DNA of 64,000 bases from Adlercreutzia wanghongyangiae (GTDB lineage Bacteria; Actinomycetota; Coriobacteriia; Coriobacteriales; Eggerthellaceae), in NCBI RefSeq assembly GCF_035989245.1, contig NZ_JAYMFF010000011.1, positions 62,001-126,000 of the forward strand. The letters are read 5' to 3'. The stretch's first letter is position 1. Each line of letters starts with the position of its first letter. Below are positions 8,485-17,170 of this stretch, in pieces. The translations under genes and the position numbers were made by a program. Under the pieces are notes generated by a model. That model was given only the letters and a program-made list of their open reading frames with translations. It had not been told where the DNA came from and ran no database searches.

Positions 8485-9408
8485 ATGGCAACCGTTTACG
8501 AGCTGAACCGCCCCCACCCCCTGGACGCGCCCAGCACGAGCGACGCGCCCCGGCCGCCACTCGTGAAGGTCATCACGTCCCACGAGTTCAGCCAGCTGCC
8601 CAACATCTCCCAAGAGGGGCGCAGCGGCCTTGCGGCCCTGGAGCCGGCGGAGATGAACTTCGTGGAGCTGTACCCCGCCTTCCTCATCGGGTCGTTCGCC
8701 GTGCCCGACAAGTCCGACCCCACAGACGACCCCGACCGGCTTTCCTTCTACCTGGACGCCGACCGGCTCATCTTCATCGACGACGGTGCGGTGACCACCG
8801 ACCTCCTGCAGAAGGTGGCCGCAAGCGGCATCCTCACCAAGGGCACCACCTCGCATTGCCTGTACGCCCTCATGAAGGCGCTCATCGCCGACGACTTCAC
8901 CTGGTTTTCCGTGATGGAGGATTCCATGGAGGCCGTGGAGGAGGCCATGCTCGACCACAGCGAGGCCGTCTCGTCGCAGACCATCATGAACTACCGGCGC
9001 GCCGCCATGCGCATGGGCTCGTACTACCAGCAGATCGCGGTGATGGCCGACCTCATCGCCGACAACGAGAACAAGGTGATGAGCCGGGAGGAGGCCCGCG
9101 CCTTCAGCCACATCGCGGCCCACGCGAACCACCTGGCGAACCGCGCCGAGACCCTGCGCGAGTACAGCCTGCAGCTGCGCGAGCTGCACCAGACGCAGAT
9201 CGACCTGAAGCAGAACTCCACCATGCAGATTCTCACCATCGTCACCGTGATGTTCGCGCCGCTGACGCTGGTCACCGGCTGGTTCGGCATGAACCTCACC
9301 GTGCTGCCCGGGCTCGACTGGCCCTATATGGCGGTCACCATCATCACGCTTGCCCTGATCATGATCGTGGTGATGGTGCTGTTCTTCAAGCGGAAGAGAT
9401 GGCTTTAA
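8485..9408 (+). CDS. CorA-family divalent metal transporter
   Basis: The protein has 307 residues. A long soluble N-terminal part with alpha-helical segments is followed by two C-terminal membrane helices. The end of the first helix carries GMN (in TGWFGMNLTVLPG), the selectivity signature of CorA pentamers that import Mg2+ or other divalent metals. The C-terminus ends in a basic KRKRW. The ATG at 8485 follows GAGGAGG; the frame opens upstream but without a ribosome site. It stands alone between folC and an inverted-repeat element. The exact metal cannot be read from the sequence. Confidence 0.88.
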   Translation: MATVYELNRPHPLDAPSTSDAPRPPLVKVITSHEFSQLPNISQEGRSGLAALEPAEMNFVELYPAFLIGSFAVPDKSDPTDDPDRLSFYLDADRLIFIDDGAVTTDLLQKVAASGILTKGTTSHCLYALMKALIADDFTWFSVMEDSMEAVEEAMLDHSEAVSSQTIMNYRRAAMRMGSYYQQIAVMADLIADNENKVMSREEARAFSHIAAHANHLANRAETLREYSLQLRELHQTQIDLKQNSTMQILTIVTVMFAPLTLVTGWFGMNLTVLPGLDWPYMAVTIITLALIMIVVMVLFFKRKRWL

Positions 9409-9520
9409 ACCTCGCCGCGCAAACGCAACTGCGTCACAGACCCGCCGCCGCACTCACACCCCCGTCGCCCGTCCGCAGCAACAGCTTGCAAGCAACAAGG
9501 CCCGGGCAAATGTGGCTGGT

Positions 9521-9642
9521 CGAAAATCCGCCTCGATTTCCCGATTTCCACCGTTTTTCCCTTCCCAAACATGGAAATCCGGAAATCGCGCCCTATTTTT
9601 CGTCCAAAAAGGTGGAGAACCGGAAATCGAGGCGGATTTTCG
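9521..9642. repeat. 122-bp inverted-repeat element with 21-bp perfect arms
   Basis: Bases 9521-9541 are the exact reverse complement of 9622-9642 (CGAAAATCCGCCTCGATTTC). The pairing continues imperfectly inward through TTTCCACC and a T run. A third partial copy of the GGAAATC core lies in the loop. The element fills the gap between the corA-like gene and the glycosylase gene, which converge on it. It could act as a bidirectional terminator or be a small palindromic mobile repeat. Confidence 0.75.
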
Positions 9643-9661
9643 CACAAGAAATCGCGCGTCC

Positions 9662-10222
9662 TCAGCCACGCAGCAGTTCGCCCAGGGTGGTGAAGTCGTT
9701 CTCTAGGGCCTCGCGCTTGCTGCCGTCGTACAGCGCGGCGGCCGGATGGAAGATGGGGAACACCTTGAAGCGACCGGCCCGTTGCAGCGTGCCGTGCAGG
9801 CGGGTGATGCCCACGTCGGTCTTCAGGATGAACTTTGTGGCGAAGTTGCCCAGCGTGACGATGAACTCCGGATCGATGGTGCGCGTCTGCTCGCGCAGAA
9901 ACGGCGTGCAGGCCTGGATTTCCTCGGGACGCGGGTCGCGGTTCGAAGGCGGCCGGCACTTCAGCACGTTGGCGATGAACACCTCGTCGCGCGTGAGGCC
10001 CGCAATGGCCAGAAGCTCGTTCAGATACTTGCCCGCGGCCCCCACGAAGGGCTCGCCTTGGGCGTCCTCGTTCTTACCCGGCGCCTCCCCCACGATGAGC
10101 ACCCGCGCGTTGGGGTCGCCCACGCCGAATACCGTCTGCGTACGCCCGTCGCACAGCGGGCACTGCCGGCACGCGGCCACCTGCGCCCGCAGCTCGTCGA
10201 GGGGGATGTGGGGTCTTTCCAT
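9662..10222 (-). CDS. Uracil-DNA glycosylase, family 4 (Fe-S type)
   Basis: This 186-residue enzyme removes uracil from DNA and starts base-excision repair. CRQCPLC near residue 18 supplies two of the four cysteines that hold the 4Fe-4S cluster of family 4 or 5 enzymes. The others fit the CRPP and ACTPFL segments. GEAPGKNED is the catalytic GEAPG motif, and FPIFHPAAAL near the end is the second active-site motif. The ATG at 10222 has GAAGGAC upstream. An alternative ATG 36 bases earlier lacks a clear site. The size fits the family. Confidence 0.9.
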   Translation of the reverse strand: MERPHIPLDELRAQVAACRQCPLCDGRTQTVFGVGDPNARVLIVGEAPGKNEDAQGEPFVGAAGKYLNELLAIAGLTRDEVFIANVLKCRPPSNRDPRPEEIQACTPFLREQTRTIDPEFIVTLGNFATKFILKTDVGITRLHGTLQRAGRFKVFPIFHPAAALYDGSKREALENDFTTLGELLRG

Positions 10223-10410
10223 CCTGAGTCCTTCCTTCTTTTCCTTCCGCTTTCCCAAACGGGCCGTAAGCCGGCCCCGATCAGGGGGCCGTCATCGTTT
10301 GGCGGCAAGGGCAGAGCCCTTGCCCTACGCGGGGGCCAGCCTCCGCAAGAGCGCCCTCCGCCGAGCGACGTTGCCCCGCCGTCGGCCGGCACCCTTCGCC
10401 AGTGCCAACG

Positions 10411-11829
10411 CTAAATATAAATTCGAGGCATCCGAGAGCAGCCGAACCCAATGGCCACTTCGTGCTGGATGGTGCCCAGCGTTTCGGCCATCTGGTCGAT
10501 GGTGACCGCCGCCTCGCCCTGCTCGCCCACGATAACCACCTCGTCGCCGATCTGCGGGTCGAAGTCGTGGCGCTGGCGCAGGTTCACCTCGAACATGCAC
10601 TGGTCCATGCAGATGTTGCCCACCTGGTGGAAGCGGCGGCCGGCCAGCAGCACATCGGTACGGCCCGAAAGCCCGCGACGCAGACCGTCGGCATAGCCGA
10701 TGGGCAGCGTGCACACCTTCACCGCACCGGGGCTGCGGTAGTGCAACCCGTAGCTGACGCCCTCGCCCACCGGCACCGTCTTCACCTCGGAGATGCGGGC
10801 CTTCACGGCCATGGCCGGCTTCAGGTCGATCAGCGGGTAGGCCTCGGGGCACGGGTAGAAGCCGTACAGCGCGATGCCGAGGCGCACCATGTCCAGCTGC
10901 ACCTCGGGATAGCGAATGGCCGCCGCCGAGTTCGCCGCGTGCACGATGCCGGGATTGATGCCGGCCGCCCGCAGCGCGTTCACCGCCTCGGCGAAGCGCT
11001 TCACCTGGCGGTCGAAGTCGATGGTGCCAGGGCAGTCGGCCGTAGCGAAATGGGTGAACGTGCCCTGCATGTCCAGCGCCCGGTGGAACGATATCTGTCG
11101 CACGAATTCCACCACTTCGTCCCAACGCACGCCGATACGGTTCATGCCCGTGTTCACCTTCAGGTGGAATGGCGCCATCAGACCGAAGGCATCGGCGGCC
11201 TCGGCGTAGCGGATGGCGAACTCGGCCGTGTACACGCTGGGCATGATCTTGTAGGCCAGAAGCAGCGGAATAGCGCTGGCGGGCGGCTCGCCCAGGATGA
11301 GCACCGGCGCGTTCACATAGGCCTCGCGCAGGGCGATGGCCTCGTCAACCGTGGCTACGCCCAGATATTCCGCCCCCGAGTTCAGGGCCGTTTTGGCCAC
11401 CTGCACGGCACCGTGGCCGTAGGCGTCGGCCTTCACCACGGCCATCAGCCGGCAGCCCGGCTGCAGGCCGCGCTTCACGGTGGAGGCGTTGTGGCGGATG
11501 GCGTTCAGATCGATTTCCACCCACGACCAGCGGCGGTCCACCTCGGGAATGCGCGCGAGCTTTTCGGGGTCGAACTGCGGAGCCGCACCGGCAGGGGTGC
11601 CGGCTTCGGCGAACTGCAGAATGCTGGGAGAGGCCATGCGGCTGGCACCGGCACGCTGAGACGGGCCGCCAACCGACGCCGGCGCCCAGCCGGTCGCCAG
11701 GGATGCATCGCGCTTGCGAGCCGTGAAGGGCGTGTCGTCGTAGCGGGAGCTGCGCATCGCATCGCCCGCCGACACGAAATTCGGGTCGCGATGCGAGAAA
11801 CCCGTGAAGCCGTTGGGGAGTTCTGCCAT
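10411..11829 (-). CDS. alr: Alanine racemase with N-terminal extension
   Basis: This PLP enzyme interconverts L- and D-alanine for peptidoglycan. The PLP lysine lies in AVVKADAYGHG (near residue 133), and the second catalytic residue, Tyr, in the SYGLHYRS segment. The barrel domain begins only at about residue 103 (WVEIDLNAIRHN), so roughly 100 residues of Ser/Ala/Arg-rich sequence precede it. Typical Alr proteins have about 370 residues against 472 here. The ATG at 11829 has GAGGTGG upstream, so the extension is probably translated. A TATACT box lies 49 bases upstream. Confidence 0.93.
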   Translation of the reverse strand: MAELPNGFTGFSHRDPNFVSAGDAMRSSRYDDTPFTARKRDASLATGWAPASVGGPSQRAGASRMASPSILQFAEAGTPAGAAPQFDPEKLARIPEVDRRWSWVEIDLNAIRHNASTVKRGLQPGCRLMAVVKADAYGHGAVQVAKTALNSGAEYLGVATVDEAIALREAYVNAPVLILGEPPASAIPLLLAYKIMPSVYTAEFAIRYAEAADAFGLMAPFHLKVNTGMNRIGVRWDEVVEFVRQISFHRALDMQGTFTHFATADCPGTIDFDRQVKRFAEAVNALRAAGINPGIVHAANSAAAIRYPEVQLDMVRLGIALYGFYPCPEAYPLIDLKPAMAVKARISEVKTVPVGEGVSYGLHYRSPGAVKVCTLPIGYADGLRRGLSGRTDVLLAGRRFHQVGNICMDQCMFEVNLRQRHDFDPQIGDEVVIVGEQGEAAVTIDQMAETLGTIQHEVAIGFGCSRMPRIYI

Positions 11830-11877
11830 GAAACGCCACCTCGAAATTCGCACTTAACGCCTACATCATCAGGCTCT

Positions 11878-11883
11878 AGTATA
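11878..11883 (-). promoter_or_regulatory. -10 box upstream of alr
   Basis: The minus strand reads TATACT about 49 bases before the alr start. A clear -35 is not seen at 16-18 bases. This is the best promoter candidate for alr in the 150-bp gap to the molybdopterin genes. Confidence 0.4.
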
Positions 11884-11983
11884 GCGCTTGTTGACCCCGT
11901 CGATGCGGGCGAGGCCGCCATCTTCACGGCATAGGGCGTGACGGCACGACAAGGGCCGGGCGCTTTGTCGCGCGTCCCGAACT

Positions 11984-12517
11984 TTACCCGAGCTCGCCTC
12001 GGGCCGCAGCGGCGGCAAGCTTCTTCGAAAGATCCTTCTGCGTGTCGTGGCCTTCGCCGGCCATCATCTTCACGGCGTGCGGCAACGCCTCCACGATGCC
12101 CTCCCAGTTCTCGGTGGCCGCCTTGGTGGACCCGGGCAGGTTGATGATGAGCGTATGCCCGCGCTGAGCGCAGATGGCGCGCGACAGCATGGCGTAGGGG
12201 GTGATGGCCAGGCTGTGCACGCGCATGGCCTCGGCGATGCCGGGCACCTCGCGATCGGCCACGTCGCGGGTGGCCTCGGGCGTCACGTCGCGCAGCGAAA
12301 GCCCGCTGCCGCCGCAGGTGAGCACCACATCGGCATCGGTGTGGTCGCACGCGTCGATAAGCGCACCGGCAATAAAGGGGCGCTCGTCCATTTCCACGAC
12401 GCGGCGGATGCACTCCCAACCCTGCTCGGCGATGAGCTCTTCCAGCTTCTGACCAGCTTCGTCGGTTTCCAGCGTGCGCGTGTCGGAGCAGGTGATGATA
12501 GCGAACTTGATGGTCAT
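11984..12517 (-). CDS. Molybdenum cofactor protein, MogA/MoaB family
   Basis: This 177-residue protein belongs to the family that adenylylates molybdopterin before metal insertion. TCGGSGLSLRDVTPEA is the MPT-binding GGSG motif with the conserved Asp, and NLPGSTKAA is the second family signature. The ATG at 12517 has AAGGAG upstream. It lies eight bases after the moeA stop on the same strand, so the two form an operon that completes the last steps of molybdenum cofactor synthesis. That fits an anaerobe relying on molybdoenzymes. MogA and MoaB cannot be separated by eye. Confidence 0.88.
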   Translation of the reverse strand: MTIKFAIITCSDTRTLETDEAGQKLEELIAEQGWECIRRVVEMDERPFIAGALIDACDHTDADVVLTCGGSGLSLRDVTPEATRDVADREVPGIAEAMRVHSLAITPYAMLSRAICAQRGHTLIINLPGSTKAATENWEGIVEALPHAVKMMAGEGHDTQKDLSKKLAAAAARGELG

Positions 12518-12525
12518 GATTCTCC

Positions 12526-13782
12526 TTACAGGCAAACTTCCTCGGGCACATCCAGCAGAATGCAGTCTACCACGCTTCCGGCAGGCTGGGGCTCGGTGCC
12601 GTCGGGCATGACGGCCATGCAGTTGGTCTTCTGGATGGGGCCGAATAGCCCCGAGCTCTGGTTCTTGGCCGGCGTCACCTCGTAGGTGCCGTCGGATGCG
12701 CGGGTAAGGTTCGCGCGCAGGAAGATACGACGTGGATCGCGGTTCTTCTCGTCGGCAGTGAGGCGAGCGCGCACCACGGGATGATCCATGAACGTGTAGC
12801 CCTGCATGGTGCGCAACGCCGGGCGAATGAGCATCTGGAAGCCCACGTAAGCCGCCGCTGGGTTACCCGGCAATCCAAACACCGGCGTGCCATTCACGAT
12901 GCCGAAGGTCTGGGCTTTGCCGGGGCGCATGCTCACCGTGGTCATCATCAGCTCGCCCAGCTCGGCTACGACGGGCTTGATGAAGTCGTAGTCACCGTTG
13001 GCGGCACCGCCGGTGGTCACGACGAAATCGTAATCGCGAGCCGCCGCGGCCACGGCGTCGCGCAGCGCCTCGAAGGTGTCCTCCACAATGGGCAGCATGT
13101 GGGCCTCAGCACCGGCCTCGCGGGCGCAGGCGGCCATGGCATAGCTGTTCGAGTTGCGAATCTTGCCAGGACCGGGCACCTCGGATGCCGGCACCAGTTC
13201 GCTGCCCGTGGCGATAATGGCCACGCGAGGACGGCGGCACACCGGCACCTCCAGCACCCCACAACCGGCCAAAAAGCCCACACCGGCAGCGCTTATCACC
13301 TCACCGGCGCGCACGATCACTTCCCCGGCCCGAGCTTCCTCACCGGCAGGACGCACGTTGGCACCCGCCTTGGCGGGAGCGGTAAACGACACCAGCGAGC
13401 CGGTCTTCCCATCGCCTTCCACCACGCCCACGATCTCGTACTTCACCACAGCGTCGGCATCGGCGGGCAGACAGGCGCCGGTCATAATGCGCACGCACTC
13501 GCCCGGCCCGATCACGCCGTCGAACACGTCGCCGGCGCCGATCTCGGCAACGACGCGCAGGGTTGCGGGGGCGTCCTCGGCCGCCGCGGCTATCTCAGCG
13601 GCCCGCAGGGCGAACCCGTCCATAGCGGAATGGGCGAAGGGCGCCACATCGATGTCGCTTGTCAGATCGGCCGCCACGGGCCGCCCCACCGCCTCCAGCA
13701 ACGGCACCGTCTCCACCTCGGTAGGCGCCACGGCTCCGCACACGAGCGCGCGGGCCTCCTCCAGCGAAATCATCTCTTTCAC
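12526..13782 (-). CDS. moeA: Molybdopterin molybdenumtransferase MoeA
   Basis: This enzyme of about 418 residues inserts molybdate into adenylylated molybdopterin. DIDVAPFAHSAMDGFAL near residue 52 is the conserved MoeA N-terminal motif. TTGGAANGDYDF is the molybdopterin-binding loop, and GLPGNPAAAYVGF is the C-terminal signature. I prefer the GTG at 13782 because AAGGATC lies at the right distance. The ATG nine bases further in is the alternative and changes only three residues. The longer upstream frame has no family features. mogA/moaB follows in the same operon. Confidence 0.9.
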   Translation of the reverse strand: MKEMISLEEARALVCGAVAPTEVETVPLLEAVGRPVAADLTSDIDVAPFAHSAMDGFALRAAEIAAAAEDAPATLRVVAEIGAGDVFDGVIGPGECVRIMTGACLPADADAVVKYEIVGVVEGDGKTGSLVSFTAPAKAGANVRPAGEEARAGEVIVRAGEVISAAGVGFLAGCGVLEVPVCRRPRVAIIATGSELVPASEVPGPGKIRNSNSYAMAACAREAGAEAHMLPIVEDTFEALRDAVAAAARDYDFVVTTGGAANGDYDFIKPVVAELGELMMTTVSMRPGKAQTFGIVNGTPVFGLPGNPAAAYVGFQMLIRPALRTMQGYTFMDHPVVRARLTADEKNRDPRRIFLRANLTRASDGTYEVTPAKNQSSGLFGPIQKTNCMAVMPDGTEPQPAGSVVDCILLDVPEEVCL

Positions 13783-13944
13783 AGAATCGATCCTTCCCTT
13801 CCCGCTCCGCAGCCGCACAGCCGTACCGCGTAGCCAGAATCCCGCTATCGCCGTTTCACTGAGCATATTATAACTGTTTGAGAATAACCATAGAGCGAAG
13901 TCGGCACTCCCCTCCCGATGGAACGCGCGGCGCCATCGCAATGC

Positions 13945-14152
13945 GGGTCGACGAACCACCCGAAATTTGCATAGGATCGCGATTTATTAGCGTCTCGGAG
14001 AGGACTTCGCGATCTCGATTCAAAACTAGGCCTCAAGAGCAAGGCTGTGATCAGGCACTTTCCGAAACTCATTCCAAGGCACCATTCCCCGTTCGAATTC
14101 CCGACGCTCATAAATGACGATCTCGTGCAAAAAAGCGCATCTTCAACGACCG
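13945..14152. repeat. Copy A of a ~209-bp element with long terminal inverted repeats
   Basis: The left end (13945-13998) and right end (14101-14152) are imperfect inverted copies of each other. Shared blocks are GCAYnnGATCGnnATTTAT and AGCGTC. The whole stretch resembles 19102-19310 in length, arm sequence and central GATCAGGCACTTT block. It occupies most of the 508-bp gap between moeA and the next gene, where I see no gene. No transposase is present, so it resembles a MITE or structured RNA element. Confidence 0.7.
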
Positions 14153-14290
14153 AATCCAACGAAGATGCGGGCCGCGGAAGCACGAGGGGAGCAGGAACAC
14201 TCGCGCGCTGCAAAGAATCCGTCCCCATTGGGAGCAGGCAGCTCAAGCGTTACAATGGCTGCAACCGACTCTGAGGAAAGAAGGTCGCCC

Positions 14291-15412
14291 ATGTCGTTCA
14301 CGCCCACGCCCTACACGCCGCCCGACTTCGCACTCCCCCACCTGGCCGCAGCGCCCAACGTGCGCTTGGTGCCGGCGCCGAAAGACTTCGTGGCACCCGA
14401 GGGCTACCACGCCATGTCCATCTATCCGGAGTACCTGAAGCTGGACGGCCGCTGGGTGCTCGCCCGCGACTCGCGCATGGACTGCGTGGCCGTGGTGGAA
14501 GACGGCGAGGTGCATGTGCGCGAGTTTCGCCACATTCGCGCCGGCGATCTTATCGCCTGCGGGCGCACGGAAAACGGCGAGGAGGGCATCCTCGTGTACA
14601 CCGACGGCTTCCGCAGCCTGGAGGTGCCCGAGCCCGGCGCGCCGCACCCCGGGGGCCACGACAACTTCGCCTTCCGCCTGGGGCGTTCCCGCGAGACCGC
14701 CTTCTCGCGCGACTACGACGAGCTGTACGAGCTTTTGCGTCACGACCGCGACCACGGCTCCATCGTGTGGGTCATGGGGCCGGCCTTCACCTTCAACGGG
14801 TTCTCGCGCGACGCCTTCGCGAAGATCATCGACGCCGGGTACGCTGACGCGGTGTTCGCTGGCAACGCGCTGGCCACCCATGATCTGGAAGGAGCCTACT
14901 TCCACACGTCGCTCGGCCAGGACATCGACACCCAGGAGAACCGCCCCAACGGTCACTACCACCACCTGGACACCATCAACCGTGTGCGGTACTGGGGCAG
15001 CATCGAGAAGTTCATTCAGGAAGAGTGTGTGCATGACGGCATCATGGACGCACTCGTGCGCAACGGCGTGCCCTACGTGCTGGCCGGCTCCATCCGCGAT
15101 GACGGCCCCTTGCCCGGCGTGTACGGCAACGCCTATGAAGCCCAGGACGCCATGCGCGATCACGTCCGCAATGCCACCACGGTCATCTGCATGGCCACCA
15201 TGCTGCACACCATCGCCACGGGCAACATGACGCCCTCCTACCGCGTGATGGACGACGGCACCATACGCCCGGTGTACTTCTACTGCGTGGACATCGCCGA
15301 GTTCGCCGTGAACAAGCTGGTGGACCGCGGCAGCCTGGCCAGCCGTGGCATTGTCACCAACGTGCAGGATTTCATCGCCAACATCGCCAAGGGCCTGGGG
15401 CTTTTGGGATAG
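14291..15412 (+). CDS. TIGR00300 / LOR-SDH family protein, possible ornithine cyclodeaminase
   Basis: This 373-residue cytoplasmic protein matches by eye the family described as LOR/SDH conserved region or TIGR00300. GPAFTFNGFSRDAF, DAVFAGNALATHDLEG and THLHTIATGN-like blocks (here MLHTIATGN) are its hallmarks, with a C-terminal NAD-binding half. Archaeal and cyanobacterial relatives deaminate ornithine to proline (the C-terminal part of ArgZ/AgrE). A role in arginine or ornithine catabolism is therefore likely but inferred. The ATG at 14291 follows GAAGG. It converges on the LuxR gene 18 bases downstream, with no clear terminator between them. Confidence 0.7.
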   Translation: MSFTPTPYTPPDFALPHLAAAPNVRLVPAPKDFVAPEGYHAMSIYPEYLKLDGRWVLARDSRMDCVAVVEDGEVHVREFRHIRAGDLIACGRTENGEEGILVYTDGFRSLEVPEPGAPHPGGHDNFAFRLGRSRETAFSRDYDELYELLRHDRDHGSIVWVMGPAFTFNGFSRDAFAKIIDAGYADAVFAGNALATHDLEGAYFHTSLGQDIDTQENRPNGHYHHLDTINRVRYWGSIEKFIQEECVHDGIMDALVRNGVPYVLAGSIRDDGPLPGVYGNAYEAQDAMRDHVRNATTVICMATMLHTIATGNMTPSYRVMDDGTIRPVYFYCVDIAEFAVNKLVDRGSLASRGIVTNVQDFIANIAKGLGLLG

Positions 15413-15429
15413 CCGCGCGCCCGCACCCC

Positions 15430-16959
15430 CTACCGCAAGGGCTCGGCGGCAGGATCTTCCACCAGTCGATCGCGCTCGGCGACGATGCGATCGACGAGGT
15501 CTTGCTGGGAATGCACGTCCAGCTTACGGTAGATGGCACGCACGTGGGTCTTCACCGTATCGGGCGACACGGTGAGGGCGTCGCATATCTCGCGTCGCGT
15601 CTTTCCCTGCACGAGCAGCTCCATCACCTCGGTCTCGCGCTGCGATACCCCGCGCTCCACCGCCACGAAGCGCACGACACCGCTCAGGTCGCCCAGGTCG
15701 ATGCCGCCTTCGCCGGGCACAATGGTTCCCCAACCGTATTTCATGTTGTTGCCGCTGGAAAGGAACAGCGCGCTGGCCAGAAGCAGGCACGCCATCAGGC
15801 TGCCATATTCCACCGGCGCAGCCAACGGACGCGCCGCCGCCAGCGTGCACACGAACAGCCCGCCGATCGTCGCGCCGAAGAACAGCGCCGCACCGGGGCA
15901 GGCTGCCACCCACGTCGCCGGCAGTCCCATGTTCTTGATGAGGCACGCGCCCAAGCTCCACAGCACCAAATCGAGATAGCAGAAACCCGCCATCAGCACG
16001 GCGGCTCCCCCTTCGACACCGCCCCAGCGCAACCCCGCCAGCAGAAAGCCCGCAGCCACAAAGGGGAAGGCCACCTTGTAGATGAATCGGTTGAAATCGA
16101 GCCGCAGGAACATCACCGTCAGGAACAGCAGCACGGCTCCGACCAGCTGACCGGCAATGGCACCCGGAGCAAGCAGCGGGGCGTCGCCGCACACCACGAA
16201 CAGCGTCCCATACAGAATGCCCGCCGCCAGCCCCTGTATACCAGATGTGGCCACAAACTTCGTGGGGAAGGGAAGCGGTGCCGAGATGCCGTGGTCGAAG
16301 AACCGCCCGCGAGGCAGCACGCGCACCACCGAATACAGCAGGCATCCCGTCGCCGCGGGCATGGCAAGCGCCAGTACGCCGAGCGCCTCATGGCCGTCCC
16401 ACAGGCCCGCCGCACTTCCGATCGCCAGGCACATCCCCAGCAACACAGCGTGCGCCGCCGTGGCCAACACGCCCTGATACAGCGTTTGCTGAGTGCCGAT
16501 CCAGCCGAAAACCCGATCGATTTCCACCCGGAACAGGGCAGCCCCCACGCCCGTCAGCACGCTGGCGCCGACAAACAGAGCAAGCCGAATCTCCGCCGCC
16601 CACGCCGCTCCCTCCATCCAAGCGAAATGCAGCACGGCAGCCATCGTCATCAGGCCAATCAACATCGCAATCCACGATTTCCCGCTGCGCACCACCCGCG
16701 TCCGCCGGAAGCGCACCGCGATTACGGTGCTGGCCGCGGCATTGCACAGCAGCGGCAGAATCCACGCGGGCACCGCAAGGCCGCCCAGAAGCGGAACCTC
16801 CACCGGACGCCCCACGCAGCACGCGACCATCCACAGCGAATAGCAGCCCATGGCAACGCCGATGCGACCGCGCCCCACCACCGTCTTCCGCAATCCGCGC
16901 ACGGCGCCCTCCCGCTCGGCGCGCTCGTTGAACAGCTTCCTTACTTGCTCATAGCCCAT
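15430..16959 (-). CDS. LuxR-family regulator with multi-pass membrane sensor (LuxR 1)
   Basis: The protein has 509 residues. About twelve hydrophobic segments fill residues 25-420. The last ~65 residues are a LuxR-type helix-turn-helix (SQRETEVMELLVQGKTRREI, then SPDTVKTHVRAIYRKLDVHS). No phosphoacceptor domain is present, so it would act as a one-component membrane sensor. The gene is divergent from flavoprotein 1 with 211 bases between them, the arrangement seen for reductases and their regulators in Eggerthellaceae. It probably activates that neighbour on sensing its substrate. The ATG at 16959 follows AGGAAGGA. The upstream extension of the frame is spurious. Confidence 0.85.
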   Translation of the reverse strand: MGYEQVRKLFNERAEREGAVRGLRKTVVGRGRIGVAMGCYSLWMVACCVGRPVEVPLLGGLAVPAWILPLLCNAAASTVIAVRFRRTRVVRSGKSWIAMLIGLMTMAAVLHFAWMEGAAWAAEIRLALFVGASVLTGVGAALFRVEIDRVFGWIGTQQTLYQGVLATAAHAVLLGMCLAIGSAAGLWDGHEALGVLALAMPAATGCLLYSVVRVLPRGRFFDHGISAPLPFPTKFVATSGIQGLAAGILYGTLFVVCGDAPLLAPGAIAGQLVGAVLLFLTVMFLRLDFNRFIYKVAFPFVAAGFLLAGLRWGGVEGGAAVLMAGFCYLDLVLWSLGACLIKNMGLPATWVAACPGAALFFGATIGGLFVCTLAAARPLAAPVEYGSLMACLLLASALFLSSGNNMKYGWGTIVPGEGGIDLGDLSGVVRFVAVERGVSQRETEVMELLVQGKTRREICDALTVSPDTVKTHVRAIYRKLDVHSQQDLVDRIVAERDRLVEDPAAEPLR

Positions 16960-17170
16960 GCCCTCGTCCTTCCTCCCTGCCTTAAAGTCTAGCGTTTTGG
17001 CACTCACCCTGCGGGGTGAAAACGATTGAAACGGCTTTTTCCCTGGGATGGGCGACGCGCAAAGGGACACCCCATGATAGGTTCGTAGCCGAAGCCGGTG
17101 CGGAGGGCGCCGGCGGAACGGCAGGAGACGCCCGTCGCCTTGCCGTTCCAACGATCAGAAGGAGAGAGTC

